From Micropterix aruncella (taxonomy: Eukaryota; Arthropoda; Insecta; Lepidoptera; Micropterigidae): a stretch of DNA of 64,000 nt. The stretch lies in the NCBI GenBank assembly GCA_944548615.1, contig OX155961.1, forward strand, positions 20,281,971 through 20,345,970, written 5' to 3'. Below, one piece after another: positions 34,595-46,769 of this stretch. The position numbers and the translations under genes are program-made. The notes beneath the pieces were generated by a model that ran no database searches, had not been told where the DNA came from, and was given only the letters and a program-made list of their open reading frames with translations. Every line of letters begins with the position of its first letter. The first letter of the stretch is position 1.

Positions 34595-36215
34595 GTAAGC
34601 CACATTCGTATATTACAAAACCAAAAAAAGGTACTATTCAAACGAAATAAACCATTACCATAACATAGAATAACTGAAACTTACGAACCGCAATGATCGA
34701 AGATCTACTTCCACTGTTGCTAAGCCGCCATTTTGAATCTATGTGTACTACGCAGGTTATACATAGACACCTCCTCTTCTTCTTCTTATACGACGTTGGT
34801 CAGACGTGCTGCGGCTAAATCAGCCAAGCTGATTCTTTGACCATAAATAAATCTTTTCGTGTCAAAGGAATAAGTCACATTTTGTGTTGATTTGAGTTTT
34901 GAATTGAGTTTTGATTGAGTTCGATTCTCATCAAAGGAGCTAATTCCAGTGAATTTTAGGTATTTGAAGACTGATTTTAATGAAGTGCTTTAAGACCCAC
35001 AGCAAGCAGGCTGCTGCCATAAGGACGATTTATTATTTCTTTTATATAACTTGTATGTATAATCAGTATTTGTAATGTTGCGAATGAAATGTTATGTAAG
35101 TGCAAAACTACCTAAGTCCGCCAAATTTCAAAATAAATAAAAAGTAATTTATCTAATAGAGCAATAATAAGCAAAACGTTCTCATTGTCTTTTTTAAGGG
35201 GCGTGGTTTTTTAATGTACTCAAAACTATGTGCTGTGAATCTATAAGATGGAGCAATTCCGCATTCGTTCGGCTGTTAGAGAATTGGCTGAAATATCCGT
35301 ATTTTTCATGCAGAACCACGTGACATAAGTTCTGTAATTTGATTTTATTTTAAAATTATTTTAGTTAATTTTATTAGAAAATCCTACAGCGAACATCCTA
35401 CATTCGGAAATCCTTAAAAAATAGGAAAAATATAAGGGCGATTACCGCATATTACATGTTGTAGCATTTTCACTTTTTTTGGAGTTATATAGGTACATAA
35501 CGATTATTACAAGAAATACTATAAATTACAAGATTTTCATTGCCTAAAGAATGATTTAAATTATTAAATACGAAAAGGAATAATTACATGGACCTGGAAA
35601 AATAGGATAAACATATTAAATACTGTTGCTAGACAGGAAATACTAATAATAATAATAATAAAATCTTCATTTGCATTTAGAAATTAAAATTCATAAAGGC
35701 GAGCTTATTGCCACATAGCAATATTTTGCAACTAACCAAACCTACGTGGAACTAAAATGATTAAAAATAAGATTGTCTGCATAAAACACAAACTACTATA
35801 TTTAAAACTAGAATGCCCGAGGAAACGAAATCGGTAAAGGAAGGAGAGAGAAACGGAAGAAATGGATACTTCTTAGAAGAGTAGTACTTTTTGAGGTGAG
35901 TCTTGATTGATTCCAAAGAAAGCAAGCTTTTTATTTGCTAGGGAATTGTTCCAGACTCTTGCACCATGGACACGGAAAAATTAGAGCAGAAATCAGTATT
36001 ATAACAAGAAATTTTAAGTAAAATGACAGAGGTTGGCCGAAGTGCAAGATCATTGGAACCTAAGGGTCCGAAAAGCTCGCTGAGGTAGTATGGTGTTGAT
36101 TGAGAGATTACACGACTACTCGCCATCAGTAAAATTAATTCTTTTCGCTCGTCTATTTCAAGCGATTTTGTGGCTCAATATTATCTGCAAAAATATCGAT
36201 TCGATAAAAAGGCCA
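34595..36215 (+). other. Intron of futsch/MAP1 gene, start
   Basis: AT-rich, no exon recognised. Contains an (AAT)n run at 35645-35660. Short open frames are not supported. Confidence 0.5.
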
Positions 36216-36219
36216 CATA

Positions 36220-36945
36220 CCTATACTAATATTTAAAAGAGGTAAAGTTTGTGACGTTATAGCAAGTAATCTCTGGATCTACTGAACCGATTTTGAAAAT
36301 TCTTTTACCAATAGAAAGCCACGCTATTTGTGAGTATCATAGAGTATATATCCGAAAAATTAAAAGACTTTTTCGTGGTAGTCGGATTTGCAAAGTAAGT
36401 CGGAGAATAAGCGGTCGAACGAAAACGTTTCTAACTAACGCTGCCTTAACGATGAGAGATATATCATTAATTCTAGTGAATAGTTGTACAGCTTGATGAT
36501 GCCTAAAAAAAACAGCGACAGCATATGTCTAACTTTTATATTTAAGTCACAAAAAATAGTATTTTATATTAAAAAAAGAATTTAAATCGTTAGGTCATGT
36601 TTATTAGTCATATTATCAACAATTATGAATTCTTATCAAAATAAATAAATTTATCGTCTAAGGTGTTTAAAACAAAAGACTTTTCCCTTTTACTGCATAT
36701 AATTTCCCTATTACTGCATAAATAGTTAAAGAGATAATACGCTCACAAATAAGATATTAACAAGAAGACACTCACAAATAACGGTATTATAGCCAATACA
36801 TACATACATATGCAGTAAAAATATTACCCTTCTTTTGGCAGTCAGGAAATTAATCATAGCACTTAGTACTAACCGAACCACACTCATAATTTCATCACAG
36901 GTAAAAAGTTTTACCGCCCAACGAAGTGGGCACGGGTCAGCTAGT
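36220..36945 (+). mobile_element. Helitron family 1, copy 2
   Basis: Starts CTATACTAATATTTAAAAGA and ends with the hairpin GCCCA-ACGAAG-TGGGC, then ACGGGTCAGCTAGT. Very similar throughout to copy 1 at 23.97 kb. From about 36355 onward it forms the first half of the 1.29-kb tandem duplication. Confidence 0.82.
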
Positions 36946-37345
36946 ATTTTATATAAGCCGTCTACGATTCAGTAGGCACTTCTAAGTACAAACGAAGACA
37001 GAACCCAGGGCAAACTATGAGGTCGAGATCCAGGAACATATTTTAAGGTAACTACCATGATGGTTATTTAACTACCTCTCAGATATTAATGATCAGCTTC
37101 GCTGAAGATTTAATGAACGATAAAATATTGTATCCACTCTCCGCATTTTAATCGCATCTAAAAGTTTTAAAAATTAAAGATGTTCAAGAACCTTTCAAGA
37201 AGATTCTTTTATTGGAAATCCTTGGAAGTAAGATTCCTTAACCCCTAAAGCCACCAGAGCCACCTCTCAAAATCACATATATTTACTTACAGTAGTAATA
37301 CTGTACTAAGAATGAATCAACACTTTACTGTTTATTTATTTATTT

Positions 37346-37641
37346 ACTAGCTGCGCCCCGCGGTTTCACCCGCATGGTGATGGAAAATTGTGATAATGAT
37401 GATAGAAAGTATTTTATATTTTCGTAAATTTTTCAATGTTTTTATATTATTCTGCTATTCGGGACGTTGACAAATACAACAATTTAAAAATCATGAAAAT
37501 CTGTCCATACGTTCTCCAGTTATGTGTTAGAACAACTATAGTGTGAAAACTTAGTTCCAATTTACATACATTTCACAATATAGTTGTTCGAACACTTATA
37601 ACAGGAGAACCGATGGACCGATTTTCATGATTTTTAATTTG
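37346..37641 (-). mobile_element. Helitron family 2, fragment in first duplication unit
   Basis: ACTAGCTGCGCCCCGCGGTT at 37346 is the complement of a Helitron 3' end (CCGCGGGGCGCAGCTAGT). The copy is cut at the duplication junction. Confidence 0.75.
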
Positions 37642-38234
37642 AAAAATTAAAAGACTTTTTCGTGGTAGTCGGATTTGCAAAGTAAGTCGGAGAATAAGCG
37701 GTCGAACGAAAACGTTTCTAACTAACGCTGCCTTAACGATGAGAGATATATCATTAAGTTCTAGCGAAAAGTTGTACAGCTTGATGATGCCTAAAAAAAA
37801 ACAGCGACAGCATATGTCTAACTTTTATATTTAAGTCACAAAAAATAGTATTTTATATTAAAAAAAGAATTTAAATCGTTAGGTCATGTTTATTAGTCAT
37901 ATTATCAACAATTATGAATTCTTATCAAAATAAATAAATTTATCGTCTAAGGTGTTTAAAACAAAAGACTTTTCCCTTTTACTGCATATAATTTCCCTAT
38001 TACTGCATAAATAGTTAAAGAGATAATACGCTCACAAATAAGATATTAACAAGAAGACACTCACAAATAACGGTATTATAGCCAATACATACATACATAT
38101 GCAGTAAAAATATTACCCTTCTTTTGGCAGTCAGGAAATTAATCATAGCACTTAGTACTAACCGAACCACACTCATAATTTCATCACAGGTAAAAAGTTT
38201 TACCGCCCAACGAAGTGGGCACGGGTCAGCTAGT
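37642..38234 (+). mobile_element. Helitron family 1, copy 3 (5' part missing)
   Basis: Duplicate of 36355-36945, ending again in CAGCTAGT. It lacks the first 135 bp because the duplication breakpoint lies inside the element. Confidence 0.82.
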
Positions 38235-38634
38235 ATTTTATATAAGCCGTCTACGATTCAGTAGGCACTTCTAAGTACAAACGAAGACAGAACCCAGGGC
38301 AAACTATGAGGTCGAGATCCAGGAACATATTTTAAGGTAACTACCATGATGGTTATTTAACTACCTCTCAGATATTAATGATCAGCTTCGCTGAAGATTT
38401 AAAGAACGAAAAAATATTGTATCCACTCTCTGCATTTTAATCGCATCTAAAAGTTTTAAAAATTAAAGATGTTCAAGAACCTTTCAAGAAGATTCTTTTA
38501 TTGGAAATCCTTGGAAGTAAGATTCCTTAACCCCTAAAGCCACCAGAGCCACCTCTCAAAATCACATATATTTACTTACAGTAGTAATACTGTACTAAGA
38601 ATGAATCAACACTTTACTGTTTATTTATTTATTT

Positions 38635-39064
38635 ACTAGCTGCGCCCCGCGGTTTCACCCGCATGGTGATGGAAAATTGTGATAATGATGATAGAAAGTA
38701 TTTTATATTTTCGTAAATTTTTCAATGTTTTTATATTATTCTGCTATTCGGGACGTTGACAAATCCAACAATTTAAAAATCATGAAAATCTGTCCATACG
38801 TTCTCCAGTTATGTGTTAGAACAACTATAGTGTGAAAACTTAGTTCCAATTTACATACATTTCACAATATAGTTGTTCGAACACTTATAACAGGAGAACC
38901 GATGGACCGATTTTCATGATTTTTAATTTGTTAGATTTGTCTCCGTCCCGAATAGCAGAATAATATAAACACATTGAAAAATTGACGAAAATATAAAATA
39001 CTTTCTATCATCATTATCACAATTTTCCATCACCGGGTGGGTGAAACCGCGGGGTGCAGCTAGT
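38635..39064. mobile_element. 430-bp palindrome made of two head-to-head Helitron-2 3' ends
   Basis: ACTAGCTGCGCCCCGCGGTT at 38635 is mirrored by ACCGCGGGGTGCAGCTAGT ending at 39064. The mirror symmetry continues inward through GATAATGATGATAGAAAGTA, GCTATTCGGGACG and CATGAAAATC.GTCCAT to ACAACTATA / TATAGTTGTT around a spacer of about 40 bp near 38830-38867. Each arm is about 195 bp with few mismatches. Confidence 0.85.
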
Positions 39065-39220
39065 ATCTTTATAAATTATAGCCTATATGTTATTTTGACA
39101 TGTGAGCTATATTATTGTAAAGTTTCATCAAAATCCATTCAGTAGTTTTTGCGTGAAAGAGTAACAAACATCCATACATACATTCTTACAAACTTTCGCA
39201 TTTATAATAGTAGTAGGATT
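39065..39220 (-). mobile_element. Helitron family 2, 5' part
   Basis: ATCTTTATAAATTATAGCC, GTTTCATCAAAATCCATTCA, GTAGTTTTTGCGTGAAAGAG and the end TTTATAATAGTAGTAGGAT match the complete copy at 45100-45320. The palindrome replaces the expected 3' part on the left. Confidence 0.8.
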
Positions 39221-39229
39221 CAGTATAAT

Positions 39230-41325
39230 AGCTACGCAATCAATACTCTAATAATACATGGCTTTCGCAAATATTTTTACATTATTACTAATTAGAGTAT
39301 AATATTTTACTCCGCATGCTTAATAAATAATTGTGTATGCGCCGTTTATCCTATGATTTACAAAAGTATCAGTACATAATTAATATCTTTAAAAAATATC
39401 AAAACAAAAATTAAAAAAAATGAAATAAGTTTAAAGTAAATTCTGAAAAACAATTAAATGTAAAAAAAAAATATATATCAAATATTGTCTGGAATAAAGT
39501 AATAAAAACATACGGTAAATTATCAATTTGTCTCATAATACGCTATTTATTATGGACTTAACTGCTAATGGTAATGCTGTTACCTGTAACAATAAAAAGA
39601 GCCGGTTACGTCACCCCCCAAACCATTCCCGGCAAGTAGCCAAGGACTTACGGGAGGATTTTTAGCGTGATGTTCCTTCAGGTAATACATAGGTTTGACA
39701 CCACCGTAATAACTGCAGCGGGAATACAAAGCTTTTATGTTAGTTTGGTAGTTAATATAACGGTATATAAATATTATTTGTGCAGCTTGAATGTGAGATA
39801 TTTCAACAAAATTTACGCAACGCGCTTTTAACCTATCAAGTCATCTGTATACCAAATTTCAAGTATATAAGTCTAATAATCCGAGATTTATATGACTAGT
39901 GCGCCCCCTGGTGGACTGATTTCAACCACAACCTATTCAGCTCTTCCAATGACCAATGATGCCTCCAAGCCAAATTTCAGCTTAATCGGATTAAGCGTTT
40001 GTGCACTAACGTCGAGAAATACATACAGACAGACACATAGGTACCCAGCAGACACACATACAGACTTCCATCTGGAATGGTCTTAATCGTCTCAGAGGGG
40101 ATCAAAATGGATATCTCTATCTACATCTCAGAGAAAAAAATTGCGCGTTCACAATACTTCCCCTCCTCGGCTGTTTATGGGCCAGGAAAGTGAAAAAAAC
40201 GGTCTTGTTACCCTAAGACTTTCCTGGCAAGAAGCCAATGACTGATTTCCTCTGACTATAAATTTCATAAATAAAATCGATGAGCGCCGTCTGTCGGCCG
40301 GCGGACGAACCTGGTTGGGTTCCATTGCAACTATCTCGGTCGGCGCGGTTCATTTCTCGGCTTGGGCCAGAAAACTGCGGGGTTGGGCCAAGTGCCAATA
40401 AATGGCGTTAATATTTGATTAAAATATATGACGTAATTTAAATATTATTAGTGGAGATTGTGAATGGGATATTTCAACCAAAATATCGTAATGTGATTTC
40501 GGCTCAACGAGGACAAATGTACCAAATCATATAATAAAGAAACAATCTTACCTGCTCCATTCCTCTGTGAATATGAGAAATGTTATTCTACTGAACAGTT
40601 AAGGAATTCGTTATTTTATGCGATAAGGTTACTTTTACTAATAATATAGTGGCTAAATGTTTTTATTATTCAATACGTGACAAGATAATTTAATGAATAG
40701 CCATAACACTAAAACGAAAACATAGATATTAACAAGTGAATCACTACTGAAGTGCACATGGCTCTAATAATATGACAAGGGACTCTACTTGATCCTCCTA
40801 TTTATCATCATCATTATAACCATCTCTCCACATACTCATTTAAAAGTACATTCAACCTCTTGCATTCGCATGTCATCCTGATAATTGCTTCATCCTCTCG
40901 TTGCTGCGAGACTGAAATAAACATCAAAGGATTTCTAAACAGGGTCCTAGCAGTCTAAACGAACGGTTCCACACGGCTCAGACTAACTTCCTAATAGGTA
41001 CGTTAATGGCAGCAACTAAACCCCGCCAAGAAACAGAGATTATCATTGCATGGATAAAGCAAAATGTATTACTGAATTTACGTTGATTTAAGGAGACGAT
41101 AAATGGGATATAAATGGGAACGATAAATGGGTGACGATAACGGATATCAAAATTAACAATACATTTTATATATACGATTAGTTAGATGAAGGTCTAAAGT
41201 TTCATGTGATTAAAGTCCTATTTAGTAATCTTTTATTCATTCCAAATATTGAAATATCGATTTTAAGATTACCTTATTATGAATACCACATCCCTGTGTC
41301 AATTAAATGTCAATAACTTGATTGT
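39230..41325 (+). other. futsch intron sequence; one interspersed-repeat-like patch
   Basis: No exon seen. At 39860-40090 phrases such as GTGCGCCCCCTGGTGG, CCAAATTTCAGCTTAATCGG and ACATACAGACAGACACATAG resemble a lepidopteran interspersed repeat, but I cannot place its ends. A GC-richer patch lies at 40280-40400. Confidence 0.4.
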
Positions 41326-41332
41326 ATCATCC

Positions 41333-41427
41333 CAACGTCTTAAACGCTCACCTCACGTGAGACAGAACGAACATTATTGTTAAAACTTCCTGAGGTGACG
41401 GGTTCGCCATTTGTATTCGATCACAAA
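41333..41427 (+). repeat. Rep-A right-end fragment
   Basis: CAACGTCTTAAACGCTCACC, TGTTAAAACTTCCTGAGG and GGTGACGGGTTCGCCATTTG match the terminal block of Rep-A. It has lost the tRNA-like part. Confidence 0.6.
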
Positions 41428-41429
41428 AT

Positions 41430-42540
41430 TTGCTATATAGGTTTAATGGGAGTTCCTTTGCCACCGACGAACGATCACCCTTCATCCATCAATCTTAGAT
41501 TAATTAGGACTGCAAAGAATAAGAATACAATTAAAACTGCTCAAAATGATTAAACGACGGAAGCTGGAGACCTTCTGTCGTTAAATACCACCATATGAAA
41601 AGAAGTACACACCACATCTGCAACTTACATACTATCCAGGGCAAGACAATAAAATGGAAATGCAATCTTTCATCGCTTGAAAAATTAAGACACTCGTTTT
41701 GGAAAGAGAATGAATATTTTTGTTTGGGGCAGCTGCATCTTACGTAGTTGCCTTTGAAGAGAAGAAACCTGAAGAAAATGAAGACATATACAAGAAGTGA
41801 ATTTGACAGCTACCGCCAATGAGCTAGAAGCAATAAGACTATAACAACCCCATAACGATAACGATAGTGACAACCATATTTTCATAAAATCGCCTTTAAT
41901 GAAAACACCGGCCTAATATACCAACAGCACATGAATAATCAAGAGGTGTTCAGCGGCAAATTGGGCGCCCGACAGGAGGAGGCTTTCGGCCAAATTGCCA
42001 CCACGTGCCAGTCCCAGTCACGGAAAGGAGCAGGCAAAACTAATTCAAAGTTCGATGACATAGCGCACAATATCCATTGTTCACGATTGAGACGACGAAA
42101 CAATACACCTTGCACGAACGTGTATAGGGCGGGCGGCAGTAATTGCTTTCACAATACTATTTATTTGTCTAGAGAATTTGATGCAACATCTTCGTCGCTT
42201 ATGCCCCATTGATACTTTTCTATATGGTTCTCTGTTATTCAAATTACCTCCAACCTAAATTCTGTTACTATGGGTCTATAATTTTGAAAGTTTATATTGA
42301 TTTGTTCCTTTTTTTCTAGAGCGCTATGTCCGATATTGAACGTTTGCTACCAAGGTTTCGATTCTTACCTAGCTAGTATAGAAGGCTATATAAGGGACGC
42401 TTTCAGCAACCTCGAAAATTCTAGAAAAAATATGATTTAATCGACTATATGATTTTGCGATAAAATTTTATATTTTCCGTAATTGCCAATTTGGATTTCG
42501 GTGAAATATGTTTACGGATATGGCTATCACAAAGCTATAA
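41430..42540 (+). other. No recognisable gene
   Basis: A 93-codon frame at 41931-42212 has no domain motif or exon signals that I would trust; the rest is AT-rich. Confidence 0.4.
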
Positions 42541-42569
42541 AACTGCATGCATGATGCACTTGAACTTTC

Positions 42570-43980
42570 ACTACACCCCCTGGTTATCTTTTGCTATCTA
42601 TCCAGAGCCTTCGACTCGGTTGATCATTTCATTCTCCTAAACGACTATGGCATACGTGGTAATGCGCATGATCTTATAAAATCATATCTGTCGAATCGTA
42701 CACAAGTATGTTGAATAGAGGGATCGAGATCAACATAAAAAAAATATCATGGGGTCCCACAAGGCTCGAACCTTGGACCTTTACTTTTTCTCTTCTTTAT
42801 TAATGATATTGGAAATTAGTTTTACCAAAATGTCCATAAAATCCTATATGCGGATGAGACTAGGTTTTTCGTTAGTGATAAAAATATTCTTGACCTAAAC
42901 CATAAGGCTAATAGTGCTTTAAATACCGCATACAGTTGGTTCAATCAGAACAATCTCCTCAATTCAAGAAAATCCATCGCCATACATTTCTCGATACATT
43001 TCTCGTCTAATTACAGAAGGTCAATTTATTCGCCCACCCTATTAGTTCAAAACGACCAAATAAGTTTTGACAAAGATTCCAAACATCTTAGTCTTGTGAT
43101 TGACAATAAATTAAACTGGAAGTCTCACATAAATAATTTTAGTAGTAGCCTCTCGTCTGCGATATATTATGCTGTGCGCAAAATTTAATACTTAGTTGGA
43201 GAATCTGCATCCTTCTAAGCATATCATGCCTGCTTCCCTTTGAAAATGGCCTACGGTATACTTCTGTGGCGAAACTTCACTAATAGCTCTCGAATATTTA
43301 TACTCCAAAAGCAGGCAGTAAGAACCCTCGCGGAACTAGTGCGAAATACTCACTGCGTGCCGTACTTGCTTTTTTTTTAAATAATACCTATGGTACGTGA
43401 ATATATTCTTCAGTGCCTAATTTATGCGACAACAAACGTCACAAAACGTGAATTAAATGGTGATCATCACACCCATGACACTCGCCACCGGTTAAATATT
43501 GCCCTTCCTAGAGTGCACCTAATACAGGCACAAACATCTTTTAATTACGTTAGTTTTAAGCTTTTTAACTGCCTTCCGTCTCCAAACTAGACTTACGGAG
43601 TTAAACATATTCGAGAGCTTTATAAAAAGAAAATTGACATCCACACATGCTTTCTATAAGTTGGACGAGTTCTACAACTGTGCTGAATCGTTTGTAGTCT
43701 AGGTATTTTTATCGTTTGTAGGTATATATTTTTTTTCCTAAATGCTATTATTTTCGTTACCTAGTTTTTGTTATGTCTTTTAATTTGACACTATTGCCAC
43801 TATTTCTTTTCTATAATGTCATTCCATTTTGACCTTTATGACATTTATCTAATATGTAATTTATTTAATATGTTTTTTTCTTGGCGACTTCAACAGATTA
43901 GATATCTACCTATATGATTGTTGTGGATACCCAGTCTTTTTTGAAAAATAAAAATGATTATGATTACGATTTATTTATTT
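42570..43980 (+). pseudogene. Degraded Jockey/CR1-type LINE reverse transcriptase
   Basis: A LINE ORF2 relic with many lesions. Pieces in order: LSRAFDSVDHFILLNDYGI (palm motif A), LIKSYLSNRTQVC, a stop, HGVPQGSNLGPLLFLFFIND (42750-42810), ILYADETRFFV (catalytic YADD changed to YADE, near 42850), then LNTAYSWFNQNNLLNSRKS, KHLSLVIDNKLNWKSHIN and YGILLWRN. An open part at 43390-43590 ends TSFNYVSFKLFNCLPSPN. AT-rich 3' sequence with AAAATAAAAATGATTATGAT at about 43948 looks like the tail. At least three stops and the lost catalytic aspartate make it clearly inactive. Confidence 0.85.
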
Positions 43981-43999
43981 ATAAAGTCTATTTATGAAT

Positions 44000-45095
44000 T
44001 AAAAGATATTTTAATTTTACAATTGAAGAGGCAGTGCATAAATTATATCTAATCCTAATCATATGATATAAATTAATTAGAGCATACTAGGTACCTAGGT
44101 CGATACAAAATACAAATCACTTATCATTAGTTCTGACTAAAGAAAAAGGAATAAAGAAAAAAAATCAAAGCAACTATAAATTTTTAATTTCAAATAAATT
44201 TATTGATTTCCAATTATCACTAGTTACAATACACAAAAGTCATAACCTAACTAGAAGGCCGCTATATTAAACAAAAGAAAAGATTAATAGATGTTTGGAA
44301 CTATGAGTTCGTAGCAAAACCCTCGATGCCAAATTGTTGTACCAAAGCCCTAAGTACGGCGGTGAGCGAAATAATCAATGGTAACACTGAGTCAGATGGT
44401 CACTCGGCTTTAATATGCAACAGAATCAGAATGCAGCAATTTTATACTTTTTGGAGAAGAAGTTGCACACAATGACATATAGTATCAGCGTAGTTTAAAT
44501 GTGACTAAAAAAACTTGTACCAGGTGAGATTAAAAGAAGCAAATAAGTAATAAATTTTCAAATATTTGCAGTAAGTGTAGACACGGATGATCTAGAGGAT
44601 TTTACTACATTTGGTTGAATCTTCTTGATAAGAAAACCAATAGAACATAATATGTTCTATTGGTTTTCTTGATTGTCCCCACTAAGTATGTTACTGGCGC
44701 CAGTGCACGGCTTCGGTCTATCGATTCTCACAAGTGTATTGGCATTGGTAACGATTCGAGTGACTAATTTTCATTGATATTACCAGACGACCTTGCGAGG
44801 GATCAAATGTCGGACTTTATATCCTAGTACACGAGACACTCAGCCGGCATCACTTGGAAGATTGTCAGACGAGTCTGTAAAGACTGCTTTCTCTTAAGTT
44901 TTTCTTTATTTTAATGGAAAATATAAAATGAGGGGTCCATAGTTCATGTCTATAGTGACACATTCAGTGGTTAATTATTAAAGAAAGAACGGAAACTGAT
45001 AGTATCCTCATTACATTTGAAAAATAGCAACACATTTCTAACAAAATAAATTGCCCATATGCAAACAAAAGAGATTTCTGCTTTTTATTTTTATA
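44000..45095 (+). other. futsch intron sequence with Rep-B fragment
   Basis: A short Rep-B-like patch is at 44255-44340 (AAAAGATTAATAGATGTTTGG, AACTATGAG). Otherwise no feature except the perfect palindrome at 44630. Confidence 0.4.
44630..44670. other. Perfect 41-bp palindrome
   Basis: AAGAAAACCAATAGAACATA (44630-44649) is followed by one A and then its exact complement to 44670. No mismatches in the 20-bp arms. Confidence 0.95.
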
Positions 45096-45099
45096 ACTA

Positions 45100-45320
45100 A
45101 CTAGTTGCGCCCCGCGGTTTCACCCGCGTGGTGATGGAAAATTGTGATAATGATGATATAAATCTATATATATTTATAAATTATAGCCTATGTGTTATTC
45201 TGATGTGTAAGCTATATTATTGTAAAGTTTCATCAAAATCCATTGAGTAGTTTTTGCGTGAAAGAGTAACAAACATCGATATATACATACAAACTTTCGC
45301 GTTTATAATATTAGTAGGAT
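45100..45320 (-). mobile_element. Helitron family 2, complete short copy
   Basis: On the minus strand it runs from TCCTACTAATATTATAAACG (5' end, 45320) to ACCGCGGGGCGCAACTAGT (45100). It is about 220 bp and non-autonomous. It gives the uninterrupted order for this family. Confidence 0.82.
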
Positions 45321-45430
45321 TATAGTAGGAAGTAGGATAGTAGGATAGAATTTAAATTTCGAATGTCAATTTCTTATATTTTTTTCCTACTTACTTGACA
45401 GTTATCGTTATATTTTAGATAATTCACGCT

Positions 45431-45570
45431 ATATCTTTATAAATTATAGCCTATGTGTAAGCTATATTATTGTAAAGTTTCATCAAAATCCATTCAGTAG
45501 TTTTTGCGTGAAAGAGTAACAAACATCCATACATACATACAAACTTTCGCGTTTATAATATTAGTAGGAT
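45431..45570 (-). mobile_element. Helitron family 2, truncated copy
   Basis: ATATCTTTATAAATTATAGC to GTTTATAATATTAGTAGGAT repeats the right part of the preceding copy, 250 bp away in the same orientation. It lacks the CCGCGGGG end. Confidence 0.8.
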
Positions 45571-45739
45571 ATAGTGTACTCAAATTTATTTTATAATTAT
45601 TTTCTACTACTTTTATTATTTTATGATTATTCTATTTTTTAATGATTACTTTTTTATTTTTATTAATAATGGCTGTTTATTAACATCTTCAAAAACTAAA
45701 CTTTAAAATTTCAAATCATATAAAATAGACATTTTCATT

Positions 45740-46765
45740 GGAACAGGCACTGCCAGTTAAAAGTGAAGCAATATCTGTACTTGTTCTAATCTAGACAAGG
45801 TGAGCACGATTAAATACCTAGGCTTGACTTTGGACGATAGATTGACCTGGTCTTACCATATCTACAATACAGCGGCTAAAATTCTCAAACTTATTCATCC
45901 ATTTAAACTTCTACGTAACGTAATGTCGAAACCATTACTAAAAGTTGTCTATTACGCACTTGCTCACAGCATTATATCATATGGGATTCTTGGTTGGGGC
46001 GGTGCAGCACTATCACACCTCGATCCACTTGTTAAAGCTCAGAAGGCGCTGTTAAGAGTTGTCAACAAAAAACCGTTGAGATACCCGTCTGAGCAACTTT
46101 TTCGTGAGTTCTCTGTTCTTGACGTACGGCAAACATTTGCTAAAACGATAATACTCTATTATCACAAACATAAAGAATTGCACCAGCACACAACCCATAA
46201 AATTATTACACGAGCGATAACTAATAGTAACCACATAGTGCCCAAACTGAATAGTACCCATGCACAGAGACATTTTCTTTACTTGGCACCGTCGTTGTTC
46301 AATAAAACTAAGGATATACCCGGCATTTATACTCAAGGTATTAATATAAAAATAAATATAAACAAAAAAAGACTAACCCACTGGTTGATCACCCAGGGAA
46401 GGAAAGAAACCGAAAAATTAATTTGCTTTATTCCTATCTAACTTAACATTCCTAACACAATATTATTAACCTACCATATATTTATGATTATTATTATTTA
46501 TGATTATTATATATTATTATTATCACATACCTTTTTAGATAATTTGAAATTTTATTTTTTACTAAAATTTTACTTTACTTGATTTTATTTTTCACGGCAT
46601 TCCTCAACGAAATTTTTTATTTAGCATTAGGCAGTACTTAATTATACGATTCTGAGGCTACCTTAGTGCGGACGTCTCGTGCGATCCAGTTAGGTTAGGT
46701 TTAATTCATTTGTAACGGATACTATGTTTTTTTGTAAAATAAAGAATTTGAATTTGAATATCATT
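45740..46765 (+). pseudogene. 5'-truncated CR1/Daphne-like LINE
   Basis: Only the thumb and C-terminal region of the reverse transcriptase remain: CSNLDKVSTIKYLGLTLDD from 45782, then the open frame to 46441 with HSIISYGILGWGGAALSHLD, KAQKALLRVVNKKP and HAQRHFLYLAPSLFN. It resembles the 18.6-20.0 kb LINE in order and motifs (SILSYGVAAWG, AQRHIFYIAPKLYN) but differs in sequence, so it is another family of the same group. The 3' end has AATAAAGAATTTGAATTTGA, a repeated tail typical of these LINEs. Being open for over 200 codons, it is fairly young, but it lacks the catalytic palm and so has no activity. Confidence 0.88.
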
Positions 46766-46769
46766 CTGT

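Larger units (their letters stand above)
36355..38930 (+). repeat. Tandem duplication of about 1.29 kb, two nearly identical units
   Basis: Unit 1 is about 36355-37641 and unit 2 about 37642-38930. Corresponding landmarks lie 1287-1289 bp apart (AAAAGACTTTTTCGTGG at 36362 and 37649; GGTCGAGATCCAGG at 37021 and 38310). By eye only a handful of substitutions or single-base indels separate them (for example TGAACGATAAA versus AGAACGAAAAA). Each unit holds the Helitron-1 3' part, a unique piece and the left part of Helitron 2. The junction uses the shared word GAAAAATTAAAAGAC or its AT-rich surroundings, suggesting a microhomology-mediated event. Confidence 0.88.

Noticed and set aside
41931..42212. 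93-codon plus-strand frame in the futsch intron
   Set aside because: Low-complexity, no motif, no splice signals of note and no match to the expected MAP1 continuation.
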